The translations under genes and the position numbers were made by a program. 64,000 bases of DNA, from positions 1-64,000 of the forward strand of contig REEI01000080.1 in NCBI GenBank assembly GCA_007695145.1, written 5' to 3'. Position 1 is the stretch's first letter. Every line of letters begins with the position of its first letter. A model generated the notes under the pieces. The model worked only from the letters and a program-made list of their open reading frames with translations, did no database searches and was not told the origin of the DNA. This document shows positions 1-10,500 of the stretch, piece by piece. The stretch is from Saprospirales bacterium (GTDB lineage Bacteria; Bacteroidota; Bacteroidia; Chitinophagales; Saprospiraceae).

Positions 1-3000
1 ACCCAATTCCTTTGGCAAAGGCGGCTTTTCACGAGGAATGTCATCTGAATAGGTCTCCAACTGAAGCAGAATCTCCTCTATGGCTTTTTCCAGTTGACTG
101 TCTCTGCCTTCATTGGTGGCAATTGGGTCCAACACAACTTCAATATCCGGAGCTACGCCTTCATTTTCGACGGACCAGTTGTTATCCGTATCTACAAATC
201 GGAAATGAGGTACGGTCATCACCCCTCCATCCACAAAGGGCGGATTGGCAAAAATGCCGATCAATCCACCCCAGGTGCGGGTGCCCAGGAGTTTTCCTAT
301 GCCCAATTCTCGGAAAGCATAGGGCAGATAATCTCCTCCTGATCCGGCATCCTGATCGATCATCATTATTTTGGGACCGTGCAAACTCCCGAAAGGAGTG
401 GTGGACATCATTCCCCTTCTGTACACCCAGTTGGAAAGGTGTGGTCTGCTGAGGACTTCTACTATGTAGTCAGCAGCTTGTCCACCACCATTGGATCGCT
501 CATCAATAATTAGCGCCTCCTTATCTAATTGTGCATAAAACATTCGGTTGAAAAGGGTATAACCTGCTCCGGCTGTATTCGGTAAATAAATATAACCCAC
601 TCTTCCATCGGTTGCTTCAGCTACAGCGAGCCGATTGCTTTCCACCCAATTCCAAAGTCGCAGCATGAATTCAGAATTAATCGGCTCCACGGTGATGTTT
701 CTGGATTCACTGCCATCAGCCTGTTCAGATAGTGTAATTACTACTTGCTTTCCTACCGTGTTTTCCAGTTTTTTAAAGAGATTCCCTTCAGCCGTTAGAT
801 CGAGACCGTTAACCGCTATTATAAATTCTCCCTCATTGGCAGCATTTCCGGGTACGGTCAAAGGAGCATTGAGAAAGGGATTCCAGGTTTCACCGCTATA
901 GATTTTACCAATTTTCCAGCGATTGTTTTCAATGATGAAGTCTGCTCCTAGCAAGCCTCCGGAAGGACCTGATTCGCGGTAAACATCACCCCCTCCCACA
1001 TTATTATGTCCTGCGTGTAGCTCAGCTATCATCTCTACCATTAGATCATTGAGACACTCTCTTCGCGCTACATGATTGAGTAAGGGTAAATATTGCTCAT
1101 ATATAGCATCCCAATCCAACCCGTGAAGATTTTCTGCATAAAAGAAGTCCCTTTGCATTCGCCAGCCTTCATCAAAAATCTGTCTCCATTCCTGCCTGGG
1201 GTCTATTCTCATTCTCAGGTCGGAAGTGTTTACCGGTTTTAGGGTCAGGCTTTTTCCCACCTCAGCGGTGGCCAACCTTCCCCCAGTTTGCCGTATTAGT
1301 AGCTGCCTTCCAGAATGGCTGATATCGTAGTTGATCAAGCCGGAATGAATGACTTCTGCTTTTCTGCCCTCAAAATCAAACCTAAGCAACTGGTTTTCCT
1401 CTGAACTTGATTCTCCGGGGGCATTTACCATTGTTCCTGGCTGCACTGAACGCTGATAAACCAAAGCACCATCATGAGCTAAATTGAGGTTTCCGTAGTT
1501 TCCTTTTGAGACGGGTAGGGCAATTTTACGATCAAAGAGTCCTTCCAGATCAATTTGCAGTTCAGTTTTATCATCGAGATTGTTAGCCTCCTTATCCTCA
1601 TCCTCCGAAAGTTCTTCATCCCCTTTTCTCAATGCAAGCGGAGATTCGCCCTCTTTTTGCAATACTAGCGCATAAATCCCAGCCCGATAGGGCCTTTCCT
1701 GACTGGTCATATCCAGGGAAAACTGTATGGGTCCTGAGTTGGTAGAAGCTGCAAAATAGAGATACTTTCCATCGCGACAGAAAACCGGGGATGCGACATC
1801 CGCCATTCCGTTACTGAGAATATGTCTCTCCCCTTTTTCAAAATTGTAAAGTACCAAATCCCTAAAGTAATTGGGCTGTCTCAGGGTATAAGCCAACCAC
1901 TTTCCATCGCGAGACAGTGCCAGATTGAAGCCACCCTGTCGCTCACTTTGATCAATGGTCTTCACTTCTCCATTGTTGAGGTCAATGTAGTGGATGGCCT
2001 GTTGGTTGTCACTAAATACGATACGCCGGTTTTCAGCGTCCCATAGCCTGAGTTGGTAAAAGTCAGGCCCGATCTCAAAGGATTGTTTTTCACCCAAACC
2101 ATCCTGACTGATGATTTGCAACTGTTGTCCTTCAATCGATTCCACTATCCATGCCACTTCTCCTCCGGCAGGAGACCATATGGCAGTGTATTCTCTGATT
2201 CCATCTGAATTACTCAAATTTCTCGTACTTCCATCCTCTACGGGAATCGAAAACACCTCCCCCCGCGCCGTTGCCAGCACCCTTTTCCCGTTAGGAGAAA
2301 GATTTACAGACTGAATATTTCCACTGACATTTTTCCACTCGGTCCTCAATTGCGGCAAATCTGGATTCAACTGGATGCTGATCGCATGGACTTCACCTGT
2401 ATTTAGGTCCAGTTCGTGTAGCCTTCCTCCTGCTGCATAGACGATCTTGTCACCATGGCCGGCTGCCCAAAGAATATCCCAGTTTTGTTTGTCAGTCAGC
2501 TGGTTTATCTCTCCTGTTGATGGTTCGAAGCGATGTAAATTCAATCTTTTATCGTATCTGTCAGAGATGAAGTAAACACTTCCTTCCAACCAAAATGGCT
2601 GTATATCATTTACCCTTTTTCCGGGAATTTCTGTGATACTGTTGGCCTCTTTGTCAAAAATTTTGATAGACGGAGAAGTACCACCTCTGTACCCTCTCCA
2701 ACCAGCCCCTCCTCCGTAGAGTCCATTGTATGCAGGACCGAAATCAATATAAGCTAATAGCTTCCCATCGGGATTCCACTGACCACGGAAAAACCGCGCT
2801 TCCATTTGTTTTATTGGTGCACCTCCGTTTTTGCTAACATGATACAGCTGACCCGATCTGCCGTGATTGTTTTCCCGGGTAGAATAAAAAGCCACCTCAG
2901 ATCCATCTGCACTCCATCCGGTAACAATATCTGATCCCGGATGCCAGGTAAGTCTTTGAGGTTGGCCACCATTAACAGAAATGACATACACATCGGTATT

Positions 3001-3288
3001 CCCTTCATAATTAGCTGAAAAAGCAATAGATTGACCATCCGGTGAGAAAAAGGGATTGTTTTCTTCAGCAGGACTGCTGGTAAGTCTCAGTGGATTGGAT
3101 CCATCCCTATCGACTCTCCATAGATCACCTGCATAGACGAAAACAATGTGATCAGCTGAAACGGTAGGTTGTCTAAGTAGCGCAGTAGACTCGTTAGAGT
3201 GACTTAAAGGGGACAAATCCAATGGAAGGAGTAAGAATAGAAAGAACTGTATGAAAAGAAGGCAAAAAATGGTAGGTCTTAGTTTCAT
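1..3288 (-). CDS. Tricorn protease homolog (S41 family), 3' end cut by window edge
   Basis: Large secreted or periplasmic peptidase of the tricorn family, thought to degrade peptides. The frame starts at ATG 3288 and stays open to base 1, giving at least 1,096 codons with no stop. An N-terminal hydrophobic segment (about residues 8-24) looks like a signal peptide. Next come WD40/TolB-like propeller repeats (motifs such as FFSPDGQSIAFSA and DGSNPLRLT), as expected for the two tricorn propellers. Near the C-terminus the S41 core is clear: ERSNGGGQAADY, then DQDAGSGGDYLPYAFRE with the putative nucleophile at Ser983, then GTRTWGGLIGI. Tricorn homologs are usually about 1,050-1,100 residues, so the stop probably lies just outside the window. 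The gene is divergent from the T9SS protein at 3595. Confidence 0.93.
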   Translation of the reverse strand, partial: MKLRPTIFCLLFIQFFLFLLLPLDLSPLSHSNESTALLRQPTVSADHIVFVYAGDLWRVDRDGSNPLRLTSSPAEENNPFFSPDGQSIAFSANYEGNTDVYVISVNGGQPQRLTWHPGSDIVTGWSADGSEVAFYSTRENNHGRSGQLYHVSKNGGAPIKQMEARFFRGQWNPDGKLLAYIDFGPAYNGLYGGGAGWRGYRGGTSPSIKIFDKEANSITEIPGKRVNDIQPFWLEGSVYFISDRYDKRLNLHRFEPSTGEINQLTDKQNWDILWAAGHGDKIVYAAGGRLHELDLNTGEVHAISIQLNPDLPQLRTEWKNVSGNIQSVNLSPNGKRVLATARGEVFSIPVEDGSTRNLSNSDGIREYTAIWSPAGGEVAWIVESIEGQQLQIISQDGLGEKQSFEIGPDFYQLRLWDAENRRIVFSDNQQAIHYIDLNNGEVKTIDQSERQGGFNLALSRDGKWLAYTLRQPNYFRDLVLYNFEKGERHILSNGMADVASPVFCRDGKYLYFAASTNSGPIQFSLDMTSQERPYRAGIYALVLQKEGESPLALRKGDEELSEDEDKEANNLDDKTELQIDLEGLFDRKIALPVSKGNYGNLNLAHDGALVYQRSVQPGTMVNAPGESSSEENQLLRFDFEGRKAEVIHSGLINYDISHSGRQLLIRQTGGRLATAEVGKSLTLKPVNTSDLRMRIDPRQEWRQIFDEGWRMQRDFFYAENLHGLDWDAIYEQYLPLLNHVARRECLNDLMVEMIAELHAGHNNVGGGDVYRESGPSGGLLGADFIIENNRWKIGKIYSGETWNPFLNAPLTVPGNAANEGEFIIAVNGLDLTAEGNLFKKLENTVGKQVVITLSEQADGSESRNITVEPINSEFMLRLWNWVESNRLAVAEATDGRVGYIYLPNTAGAGYTLFNRMFYAQLDKEALIIDERSNGGGQAADYIVEVLSRPHLSNWVYRRGMMSTTPFGSLHGPKIMMIDQDAGSGGDYLPYAFRELGIGKLLGTRTWGGLIGIFANPPFVDGGVMTVPHFRFVDTDNNWSVENEGVAPDIEVVLDPIATNEGRDSQLEKAIEEILLQLETYSDDIPREKPPLPKELG

Positions 3289-3594
3289 TATTGTCGAAGA
3301 TTATAAAATTTGATGTGTAAAAATATATTTAATTTAGTTGAAGCACCGGGTATTTTGCAAAATATTTAAGGTATTTTGCAAAAATCCTGAGGTTATCAAA
3401 AGTGCCTTTGGTAAGATTTGGATTTCCAAAGATTTTATAGGAAACAGAATAAAACATGTGTTTATTCTACAGAAAACAACTGATAATTTGGCGGCAATTT
3501 TGAAATTATCATATAATTTAGAAAAGTTCCAATAATTCTTCATAAATTTACTCTTCTTAATGTCGATACTCAGAAAACCTGACCTAAAGCTGAA
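3289..3594. other. AT-rich divergent intergenic region
   Basis: This region lies between the divergent tricorn gene and the T9SS gene at 3595. It is very AT-rich and must hold both promoters. It contains two copies of GGTATTTTGCAAAA (3349-3362 and 3370-3383), 21 bases apart. TAATTTAG at 3514-3521 is a possible weak -7 element for the rightward gene. The open frames here on both strands have low-complexity composition and no recognisable domain, so I do not call them genes. Confidence 0.5.
3349..3383. repeat. Tandem 14-bp direct repeat, possible operator
   Basis: The 14-mer GGTATTTTGCAAAA occurs at 3349-3362 and again at 3370-3383. The start-to-start distance is 21 bases, two helical turns, so a dimeric regulator could bind both on one face. 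It sits 60-95 bases upstream of the tricorn start. Function is inferred only from spacing and position. Confidence 0.35.
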
Positions 3595-6500
3595 ATGATG
3601 AAAAATCCACGCTTACTATTGGTTTCAACCATTGCAATGGCCTTTGTTCTAATTGCTTTTTCTTCCTCACCTCCAAATGGAAATACCGGTGCCCCAGGTG
3701 AGGGTGTGTGTTCCAGTTGCCACGGTGGATCCAATCCTCTGGGACTGGATGGAAATATAGCAATTAGCGGAACCGGTCCAACTGTATTGGCAGGTGAGAC
3801 ATACCTGGTATCGGTATTGTTAACCAATCCCAATGGGCTTGCTCAGCGAGCCGGATTCCAAATTGTAGCCCTGGACGAAAATGATAACAATATTGGTACC
3901 CTTTCCAACCCATCAGCTAGTTCTACCATTTCTACCTCGGGAGGAAGAACTTATTTTAAACACAATCCCGCTGTCAATTTTCCCGCTACTAATGAGGTAG
4001 AATGGACTGTTGAATGGACAGCTCCCTCTGATCCGAGTTCTACTACCGTCAACTTTTACGGTGCCGGTAATATAGCAGATGGGAACAATGCTTCAAGTAA
4101 TGACCTGATAGTGACTACCCTTTTTAGTGCGTCAATAGAAATTCCCGCTCAGCCGCTGTCAGTAGAAATTATTGCCCAATCAGATGTGAATTGTTTCGGC
4201 GAATTAAATGGAAGTGCAGAGGCAGAAGCCTCCGGTGGATCCGGCAGCGGCTATAGTTTTTTATGGTCAAATGGTGAGACTGGTCCAATTGCAGTTCAAT
4301 TGGGAGCAGGTTTACAAGCTGTGACTGTCACAGATGATGCCGGTGCCACAGCTGAAACCTCTGTAATTATTGCAGAACCGGATCTGGCAGAAATTGTATT
4401 GATAGAATTGTCTCATGTAAGTTGTGATGGAGGTGATAATGGTTTTATTTCTGTCCAGGCCGTTGGTGGGAATCCTCCGTATAATTTTACATGGTCTGAT
4501 GGCTCAGTAGGTTCAGAAATTAGCGGACTGACAGCCGGAGAATATCAACTTACTGCCACTGATGAAAATGGTTGTACGGCCACCTCTTCATTCATTGTAC
4601 TCGATGGAAGTCCTATTGAAGTGGTTGAAGTGGTAGATAATGTCAGTTGTAACGGTGGAGATGATGGCTCAATTTCACTTTTTCCCTCGGGGGAGAACCC
4701 ACCCTTTACAGCAGTTTGGTCAAATGGTGAGGTAGGGCTCGATTTATCCGACCTGAGTGCTGGGCTGTACAATGCTACCATTACTGATGTGGCCGGTTGC
4801 GAGGCAGTTGTAACGGTTGAAATTTTTGAAGCTGCACCCATTTTGCCCAATGCTTCAGTATCGGCAGTGAGTTGCAACAGTGGTATGGACGGATCCATCG
4901 AGTTAAACCCCTCGGGCGACCAACCTCCATTTAATGCTTCCTGGTCCAATGGATTCATAGGCTTAAACAACATTATGCTGGAAGCCGGCACCTATGAATT
5001 TACCCTCACAGATGCTTTGGGTTGCGAAGTCTTTGGTTCTGAAGAGATCGAAGAGCCCGATGCAATTCAAATCAGCTTTACAGCAGTTCAACCGAGCTGT
5101 AGCAGTTGTGACGATGGTTCAATTACAGCCAATGTCTCTGGTGGAACAGGGGGTTATAGTTTTATCTGGGATACCGACCCACTGCAATCAAGTGCAACAG
5201 CGGGAAGTTTGCTTCCAGGAGATTACTCGGTGACCGTAACGGATGAAAACAACTGCACTGCATCGGCAACATTTAATCTTTTGGCCGAAGGTTCCTGTGA
5301 CAGCATAATAGCCTACTTTTTCAATCAAACCGAAGTCCTGTGTGATGCCGGAGACTTGCTGAATTATTGCTTTATACTTGGGGCGCCTCAAGATGACAGC
5401 ATTCCCTGGCCCGGTTGCGAAGGCGAAACATTGTTGAATCCCCAGTGGATTTCGTTTGTGGCAGGATCTGATGAAGTGAGTTTTTCTCTTCAAATATCGG
5501 ACTGCGTTCTAGGTTTAGGATTGCAAATTGGAGTTTATGAGATACCTCCCAATATCAATTACCATTCGACTGAAAGCGGCCTTCATCCGGAGGAGGAATG
5601 GCTGGTGGGTGATTGCTCTATGGTGATTACTCCACAATCCGGAACCATTTCTTTTAGTGTACCTACTCAGTCTGGACTTACCTATGGAATAGTTTTTAGT
5701 GGTTTAGAAGGGGATGAATGCCAGGTCGAATTTTTGGAAGTTGTAGGGGCTCAAAATGCACCCGATTTGACAGGAGTTCAAAGTGGAGAACCTGTTTTGG
5801 TCATTGATGGATTTGGAGGAAGTGAAGTAGATACCTTTTGTCCGGGTTCCATCGGTTGGTGGTTTACAATTGAAGAAGAAGTTTCAGGAGCTTCCTATTA
5901 CTTATGGAGTTTTGGCGGACAGGAAATTTCAACGGAGAACAACGGCTTAATTGCCGTTGTAGACTTTCCGGAAACCGGAACCTTCGAACTATGTGTGACT
6001 CCGGCCAATACCTGCAGTACAGGAGAACCGGCTTGTTTAGAGGTTGTGGTCAGCCCCCCATCTCCCTTTGTACAATTTGACACCCTTTGCTTAAGACAGG
6101 AATATTTTTGGGAGGAAGAAATTTTTGGTTTCATTGACCTTCTTGGACCATTTACTTTACCAGGGGAGTATCATTTTATAGACACAATCGTGAATGTTGT
6201 CGGTTGCCCCAGGGAAGCATTCCTCAGCCTACACGTTCTTCCCGACAATTTCGACAAGCCCACTGAATTTTTTGAAGTGATCTGCTGGGATGATCCCAAT
6301 CCTGTCTATGTTCCTTTTGAGGGCCATCCTCAAGCTCAATCTTTTGATATGACCGGGATTTACGGTCTGGATGGAGAGCTTTTTATCACACAGGAGAGTT
6401 TTCCCGGAAATGTCTTCGAATGCGACAGTTTCTTCCTGCTGGAACTATTGGTTTTGGAAGCGGATATTGGTTCCCTGGATTTTGAATGCAGCGGGAGTGA

Positions 6501-7311
6501 ATTGCTGCTTTACCACACAGAATCTTTGAGTTTGCCGGGTCTGCAAGCCTATGTAGATCAAATGGTAGTGCGCTATGAATGGAGAAGGGCTGCTGACGGC
6601 TCCATTCTCAGCTCAGGATTTTATTCGGACTCTACTGATTTATTGTTGAACTTGTCTGTGGAGGAATTGACAGAGGCGGTTGAAATTTTTAGTCTCCACC
6701 TTTTCAGTCGTTACTCTGAAGATCCGGATAGTCTGGAATGCGAGAACATTTTTTCCATAGAAATTATACCCTCTGACCTGGATGCAATTGAAGTTGAGAT
6801 CAATGGTCCCGATACCCTCATGCCTGGCGAACAATATATCTTTTTCATTGAAGAAATAGCGGGAATGGCCACTTTTGTGAGTTGGAGTTTTGATCCGGAA
6901 CCGGAAGAGGTGGTCATTGATTTCAGCACGAGAGCTGCCAATGTGGTTTTTACCGAACCGGGGGAGGCACAAATATGTATTGTGGCCAGTAATTTCTGTG
7001 GTTTGATGGATTCCACCTGCATTGTGGTGATGGTGGATACAGATGTTGCCACACCTTTTTTTCCAGCTGAGGAATTCAACTTCCAGGTCTATCCAAATCC
7101 ATTTGCGCAACTAACTCAGGTACATTCGGACTTGAAGATTGGTAGTGCCTCCTGGGAGTTGTACAATGTAGAGGGTCGACAGCTGCTAAAAGGTGAAGGA
7201 GAATACGAAAAGAAAATCCCGGTAAATACGGGTACTTTGCCTCCCGGCATTTATTTTTTGAAGCTGTTGTTAGAGGAAGGAGCTGTTATGTTTAAGGTGG
7301 TGAAGCAGTGA
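3595..7311 (+). CDS. T9SS surface protein: CxxCH N-terminal domain, SprB-like repeats, type A sorting domain
   Basis: Predicted secreted adhesin-like protein of 1,238 residues. A signal peptide (about 1-24) is followed by a domain with GAPGEGVCSSCHGG, the CxxCH motif being at residues 39-43. This domain (about 30-185) resembles the Reeler-like 'choice-of-anchor' domains and is paralogous to the protein at 10937. Five SprB-like repeats of about 75 residues follow (about 188-565), each with a motif like SCNGGDDGSI and WSNG. Residues about 570-880 resemble the middle of the neighbour at 7589. Residues 880-1238 are identical to that neighbour's end. The C-terminal 80 residues (FQVYPNPF ... PPGIYFLKL) are a type A T9SS sorting domain. 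Ligand unknown. ATG codons lie at 3595 and 3598; either could be the start. Confidence 0.9.
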   Translation: MMKNPRLLLVSTIAMAFVLIAFSSSPPNGNTGAPGEGVCSSCHGGSNPLGLDGNIAISGTGPTVLAGETYLVSVLLTNPNGLAQRAGFQIVALDENDNNIGTLSNPSASSTISTSGGRTYFKHNPAVNFPATNEVEWTVEWTAPSDPSSTTVNFYGAGNIADGNNASSNDLIVTTLFSASIEIPAQPLSVEIIAQSDVNCFGELNGSAEAEASGGSGSGYSFLWSNGETGPIAVQLGAGLQAVTVTDDAGATAETSVIIAEPDLAEIVLIELSHVSCDGGDNGFISVQAVGGNPPYNFTWSDGSVGSEISGLTAGEYQLTATDENGCTATSSFIVLDGSPIEVVEVVDNVSCNGGDDGSISLFPSGENPPFTAVWSNGEVGLDLSDLSAGLYNATITDVAGCEAVVTVEIFEAAPILPNASVSAVSCNSGMDGSIELNPSGDQPPFNASWSNGFIGLNNIMLEAGTYEFTLTDALGCEVFGSEEIEEPDAIQISFTAVQPSCSSCDDGSITANVSGGTGGYSFIWDTDPLQSSATAGSLLPGDYSVTVTDENNCTASATFNLLAEGSCDSIIAYFFNQTEVLCDAGDLLNYCFILGAPQDDSIPWPGCEGETLLNPQWISFVAGSDEVSFSLQISDCVLGLGLQIGVYEIPPNINYHSTESGLHPEEEWLVGDCSMVITPQSGTISFSVPTQSGLTYGIVFSGLEGDECQVEFLEVVGAQNAPDLTGVQSGEPVLVIDGFGGSEVDTFCPGSIGWWFTIEEEVSGASYYLWSFGGQEISTENNGLIAVVDFPETGTFELCVTPANTCSTGEPACLEVVVSPPSPFVQFDTLCLRQEYFWEEEIFGFIDLLGPFTLPGEYHFIDTIVNVVGCPREAFLSLHVLPDNFDKPTEFFEVICWDDPNPVYVPFEGHPQAQSFDMTGIYGLDGELFITQESFPGNVFECDSFFLLELLVLEADIGSLDFECSGSELLLYHTESLSLPGLQAYVDQMVVRYEWRRAADGSILSSGFYSDSTDLLLNLSVEELTEAVEIFSLHLFSRYSEDPDSLECENIFSIEIIPSDLDAIEVEINGPDTLMPGEQYIFFIEEIAGMATFVSWSFDPEPEEVVIDFSTRAANVVFTEPGEAQICIVASNFCGLMDSTCIVVMVDTDVATPFFPAEEFNFQVYPNPFAQLTQVHSDLKIGSASWELYNVEGRQLLKGEGEYEKKIPVNTGTLPPGIYFLKLLLEEGAVMFKVVKQ

Positions 7312-7318
7312 TCCAATA
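6232..7318 (+). repeat. 1,087-bp direct repeat, copy 1
   Basis: This copy begins CACGTTCTTCCCGACAATTT inside the gene at 3595 and ends 7 bases past its stop codon. The second copy is at 9578-10664, a constant offset of 3,346. The encoded 359 residues are identical and antisense reading frames inside both copies also translate identically, so the DNA is identical or nearly so. Outside both borders the two genes differ clearly. Confidence 0.95.
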
Positions 7319-7326
7319 ATTAGAAA

Positions 7327-7343
7327 AATTCTCAGTGAGAATT
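7327..7343. repeat. Perfect 8-bp-arm palindrome after stop codon
   Basis: AATTCTCA-G-TGAGAATT lies 16 bases after the stop of the gene at 3595. The single-base centre would make a poor RNA hairpin and no T tract follows, so a protein-binding site is as likely as a terminator. A second, weaker inverted repeat (ATGAGG 7437-7442 with CCTCAT 7455-7460), followed by a T-rich stretch, may be the actual terminator. Confidence 0.35.
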
Positions 7344-7522
7344 GGTTGGAAATTGCTAAAAATGGAAGCATCCTCTGAGGGGAACTATAATTGTCATATC
7401 CATTGAAATCCTTCAACAAAGCCGTTGAGTAAAGCAATGAGGACTTCAGAGAGACCTCATGGTTTTGGTGTTTTTTAAAATATATTAGGAAAATAAGCGC
7501 TATGTTAAAATCCACCCAATAG

Positions 7523-7551
7523 TTTGTATGTCATAATAATTTGTTATCTTG
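7523..7551 (+). promoter_or_regulatory. Bacteroidota-type promoter for the gene at 7589
   Basis: TTTG at 7523-7526, an 18-base spacer and TATCTTG at 7545-7551 fit the Bacteroidota -33/-7 pattern. The start of transcription would fall near 7558, giving a leader of about 30 bases. This suggests the gene is transcribed separately from the one at 3595. Confidence 0.5.
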
Positions 7552-7588
7552 CCGCTGATTTTTATTTATTAACTAAAACCTGGTAACA

Positions 7589-10500
7589 ATGACAAAGCTA
7601 TTAATTAGTTTGTTTGTGTTTACCTTTCTTTTGGTTAATGCCTTACAGGCTCAGACATATAGAACACCCTGTGAAGCAGCTGACAATCCAATTGACTTTG
7701 GAACAGAAGAAAGTTCAGTAAACCTGAATGGAAGTATCTACGAGGTAATCCCTTTTATCACGGATACTTTAGGTGTAAACATTCAAAATTTTGGGATTAC
7801 CGATGCCGACAGCGCAATTTTTTACCTGCTAAATCCAGATCCTGAGACCTCCTTTCTGAGGATCAGTTGGGAGGCGGGTACTGTTCCCGATTTATGGGTG
7901 GGACTGATTGGATTTGAAAATCCCTGCCCCGATACCATATCCACCGACTTTGGAGAGTTTGTCCATCTAAGCACCGCCAATGAAGAATTGCTGTCAAATG
8001 ACATTCAGGGAGATGAAGTGATCTTTGATTTGTGCAATTTGGATGTGGATTCGCCTGGAAATCTATTTTTATGGGTAGCCAGTTCTGATTCCGGAACTTT
8101 TGAAATATTGGTTACCCAACACATTCGACCGGTGAACGACCATTGCCAAGATCCTTTTGATTTTGGAGTCATAGAAAGTAATGTGGACGAGGTAATTTGT
8201 TTAGAGGAGATCAACGCTCCGAGGACCAATTTGTGGGGATGCGCTGAAAATTACAACCCCTCTTTTGTAGAGAATGTGTTTCAGTATGATATTGCTTGCT
8301 TTGAGGGTCCTTTAGAACCCAATATGTCAGGAGTATGGTATCGGTTTGAAACAGATGAAGAAGCGAGGCGTCTGGATATGGACTTTTATCATTACAGCGA
8401 GAGTGATGAAATCCGTTTTGTCTTGTTTACTCCTGATCCCAATGTTGGAGAGGAGTGCGAGGCCTGGGTAATTCTAATGTGTGAGGAGAGTGTGAATGGT
8501 GAGATTTTCTTAGGCAACAGGCTTTTAGAACCCAATACGGTCTACTACATGCTTTTCTATTCCGAAAGGGAAATTGCAGATGATTTTGATTTATGCATCA
8601 ATGTCAAACCACCAGGAGAGTGTCTTGGTATTGCTCCTTATTATTACAACCATACAGAGATTATATGTGGCTTGAGCCAGTTGAATGGATTTTGCTTGTA
8701 TATGGGACCTCCGTATCCACCTTCTTTTATCAATTGGCCGGGATGTAATCCACCTTTTGGAGTTGCCTTTCACAATCCGCAGTGGTTTACCTTCGTATCA
8801 GGAGAGGCGAATCAATTGAGTATTGACGTAGAAATTAGCGAGTGCATTGGACAGGGGGTTCAGATTGCCATGTACGAACTAGACTGTAATGTAGAGTTTG
8901 ATCCCTCGGAACAGTCGCCCGGCATTCAACCGACTGCTAATATGCTGGTCTCAGATTGTATACTTACTGCCGCACCTCAAATAGGGGTTGTTAACTTTAA
9001 GGTGAATAATGTAGTACCCGGTACGGTTTATGGAATTGTTGTTGATGGATGGGCCAATGCGGTATGTAAGGTCGAGGTTTTGGAGGTGCTGGTCGGGGGT
9101 GACCCGCCTCATATTGATGACGACCTGGTAGGTGAACCTGAGTTTGATAATAAGGGTTTCGGATTCCAACCGGGCGATACCATCTGTGAAGGTGCGACAG
9201 ATGTTTTATTTGCCCTGGTGCAGGAAGTAGCGGGAGCATGTACCTATAGATGGACAGTTAATGGGGATTCCTTGACCGGGATAGAAAATCCTTTGACCAT
9301 TTCCGTAGACTTTCCTGATCCGGGAGTTTATGAAATTTGTGTGGCAGCATCTAATATTTGTCAAACCACTGCCCCTATTTGTATTGAAGTAGTGGTAGCT
9401 CCACTGGAGTTCAGCGTCCAATTTGACACTACATGCCGCGGACATGAATACTTGTGGGAAGAGACCTATTTTGGAATTATTGAGCTTTTGGAACCTATTG
9501 AAGCACCGGGAGACTATGAAATAAGTACAACAGCTACCAGTGATCAGGGCTGCACCTTAGAAGCTGACCTTTTTTTGCACGTTCTTCCCGACAATTTCGA
9601 CAAGCCCACTGAATTTTTTGAAGTGATCTGCTGGGATGATCCCAATCCTGTCTATGTTCCTTTTGAGGGCCATCCTCAAGCTCAATCTTTTGATATGACC
9701 GGGATTTACGGTCTGGATGGAGAGCTTTTTATCACACAGGAGAGTTTTCCCGGAAATGTCTTCGAATGCGACAGTTTCTTCCTGCTGGAACTATTGGTTT
9801 TGGAAGCGGATATTGGTTCCCTGGATTTTGAATGCAGCGGGAGTGAATTGCTGCTTTACCACACAGAATCTTTGAGTTTGCCGGGTCTGCAAGCCTATGT
9901 AGATCAAATGGTAGTGCGCTATGAATGGAGAAGGGCTGCTGACGGCTCCATTCTCAGCTCAGGATTTTATTCGGACTCTACTGATTTATTGTTGAACTTG
10001 TCTGTGGAGGAATTGACAGAGGCGGTTGAAATTTTTAGTCTCCACCTTTTCAGTCGTTACTCTGAAGATCCGGATAGTCTGGAATGCGAGAACATTTTTT
10101 CCATAGAAATTATACCCTCTGACCTGGATGCAATTGAAGTTGAGATCAATGGTCCCGATACCCTCATGCCTGGCGAACAATATATCTTTTTCATTGAAGA
10201 AATAGCGGGAATGGCCACTTTTGTGAGTTGGAGTTTTGATCCGGAACCGGAAGAGGTGGTCATTGATTTCAGCACGAGAGCTGCCAATGTGGTTTTTACC
10301 GAACCGGGGGAGGCACAAATATGTATTGTGGCCAGTAATTTCTGTGGTTTGATGGATTCCACCTGCATTGTGGTGATGGTGGATACAGATGTTGCCACAC
10401 CTTTTTTTCCAGCTGAGGAATTCAACTTCCAGGTCTATCCAAATCCATTTGCGCAACTAACTCAGGTACATTCGGACTTGAAGATTGGTAGTGCCTCCTG

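Noticed and set aside
3334..3543. Overlapping 65-69-residue frames on both strands
   Set aside because: Both arise from AT-rich promoter DNA and mirror each other; no supporting feature.
6640..7110. Antisense 156-residue frame inside the repeat (also 9986-10456)
   Set aside because: It is a shadow of the sense gene, duplicated because the repeat is identical. It has no start context or domain and was used only as evidence of DNA identity.
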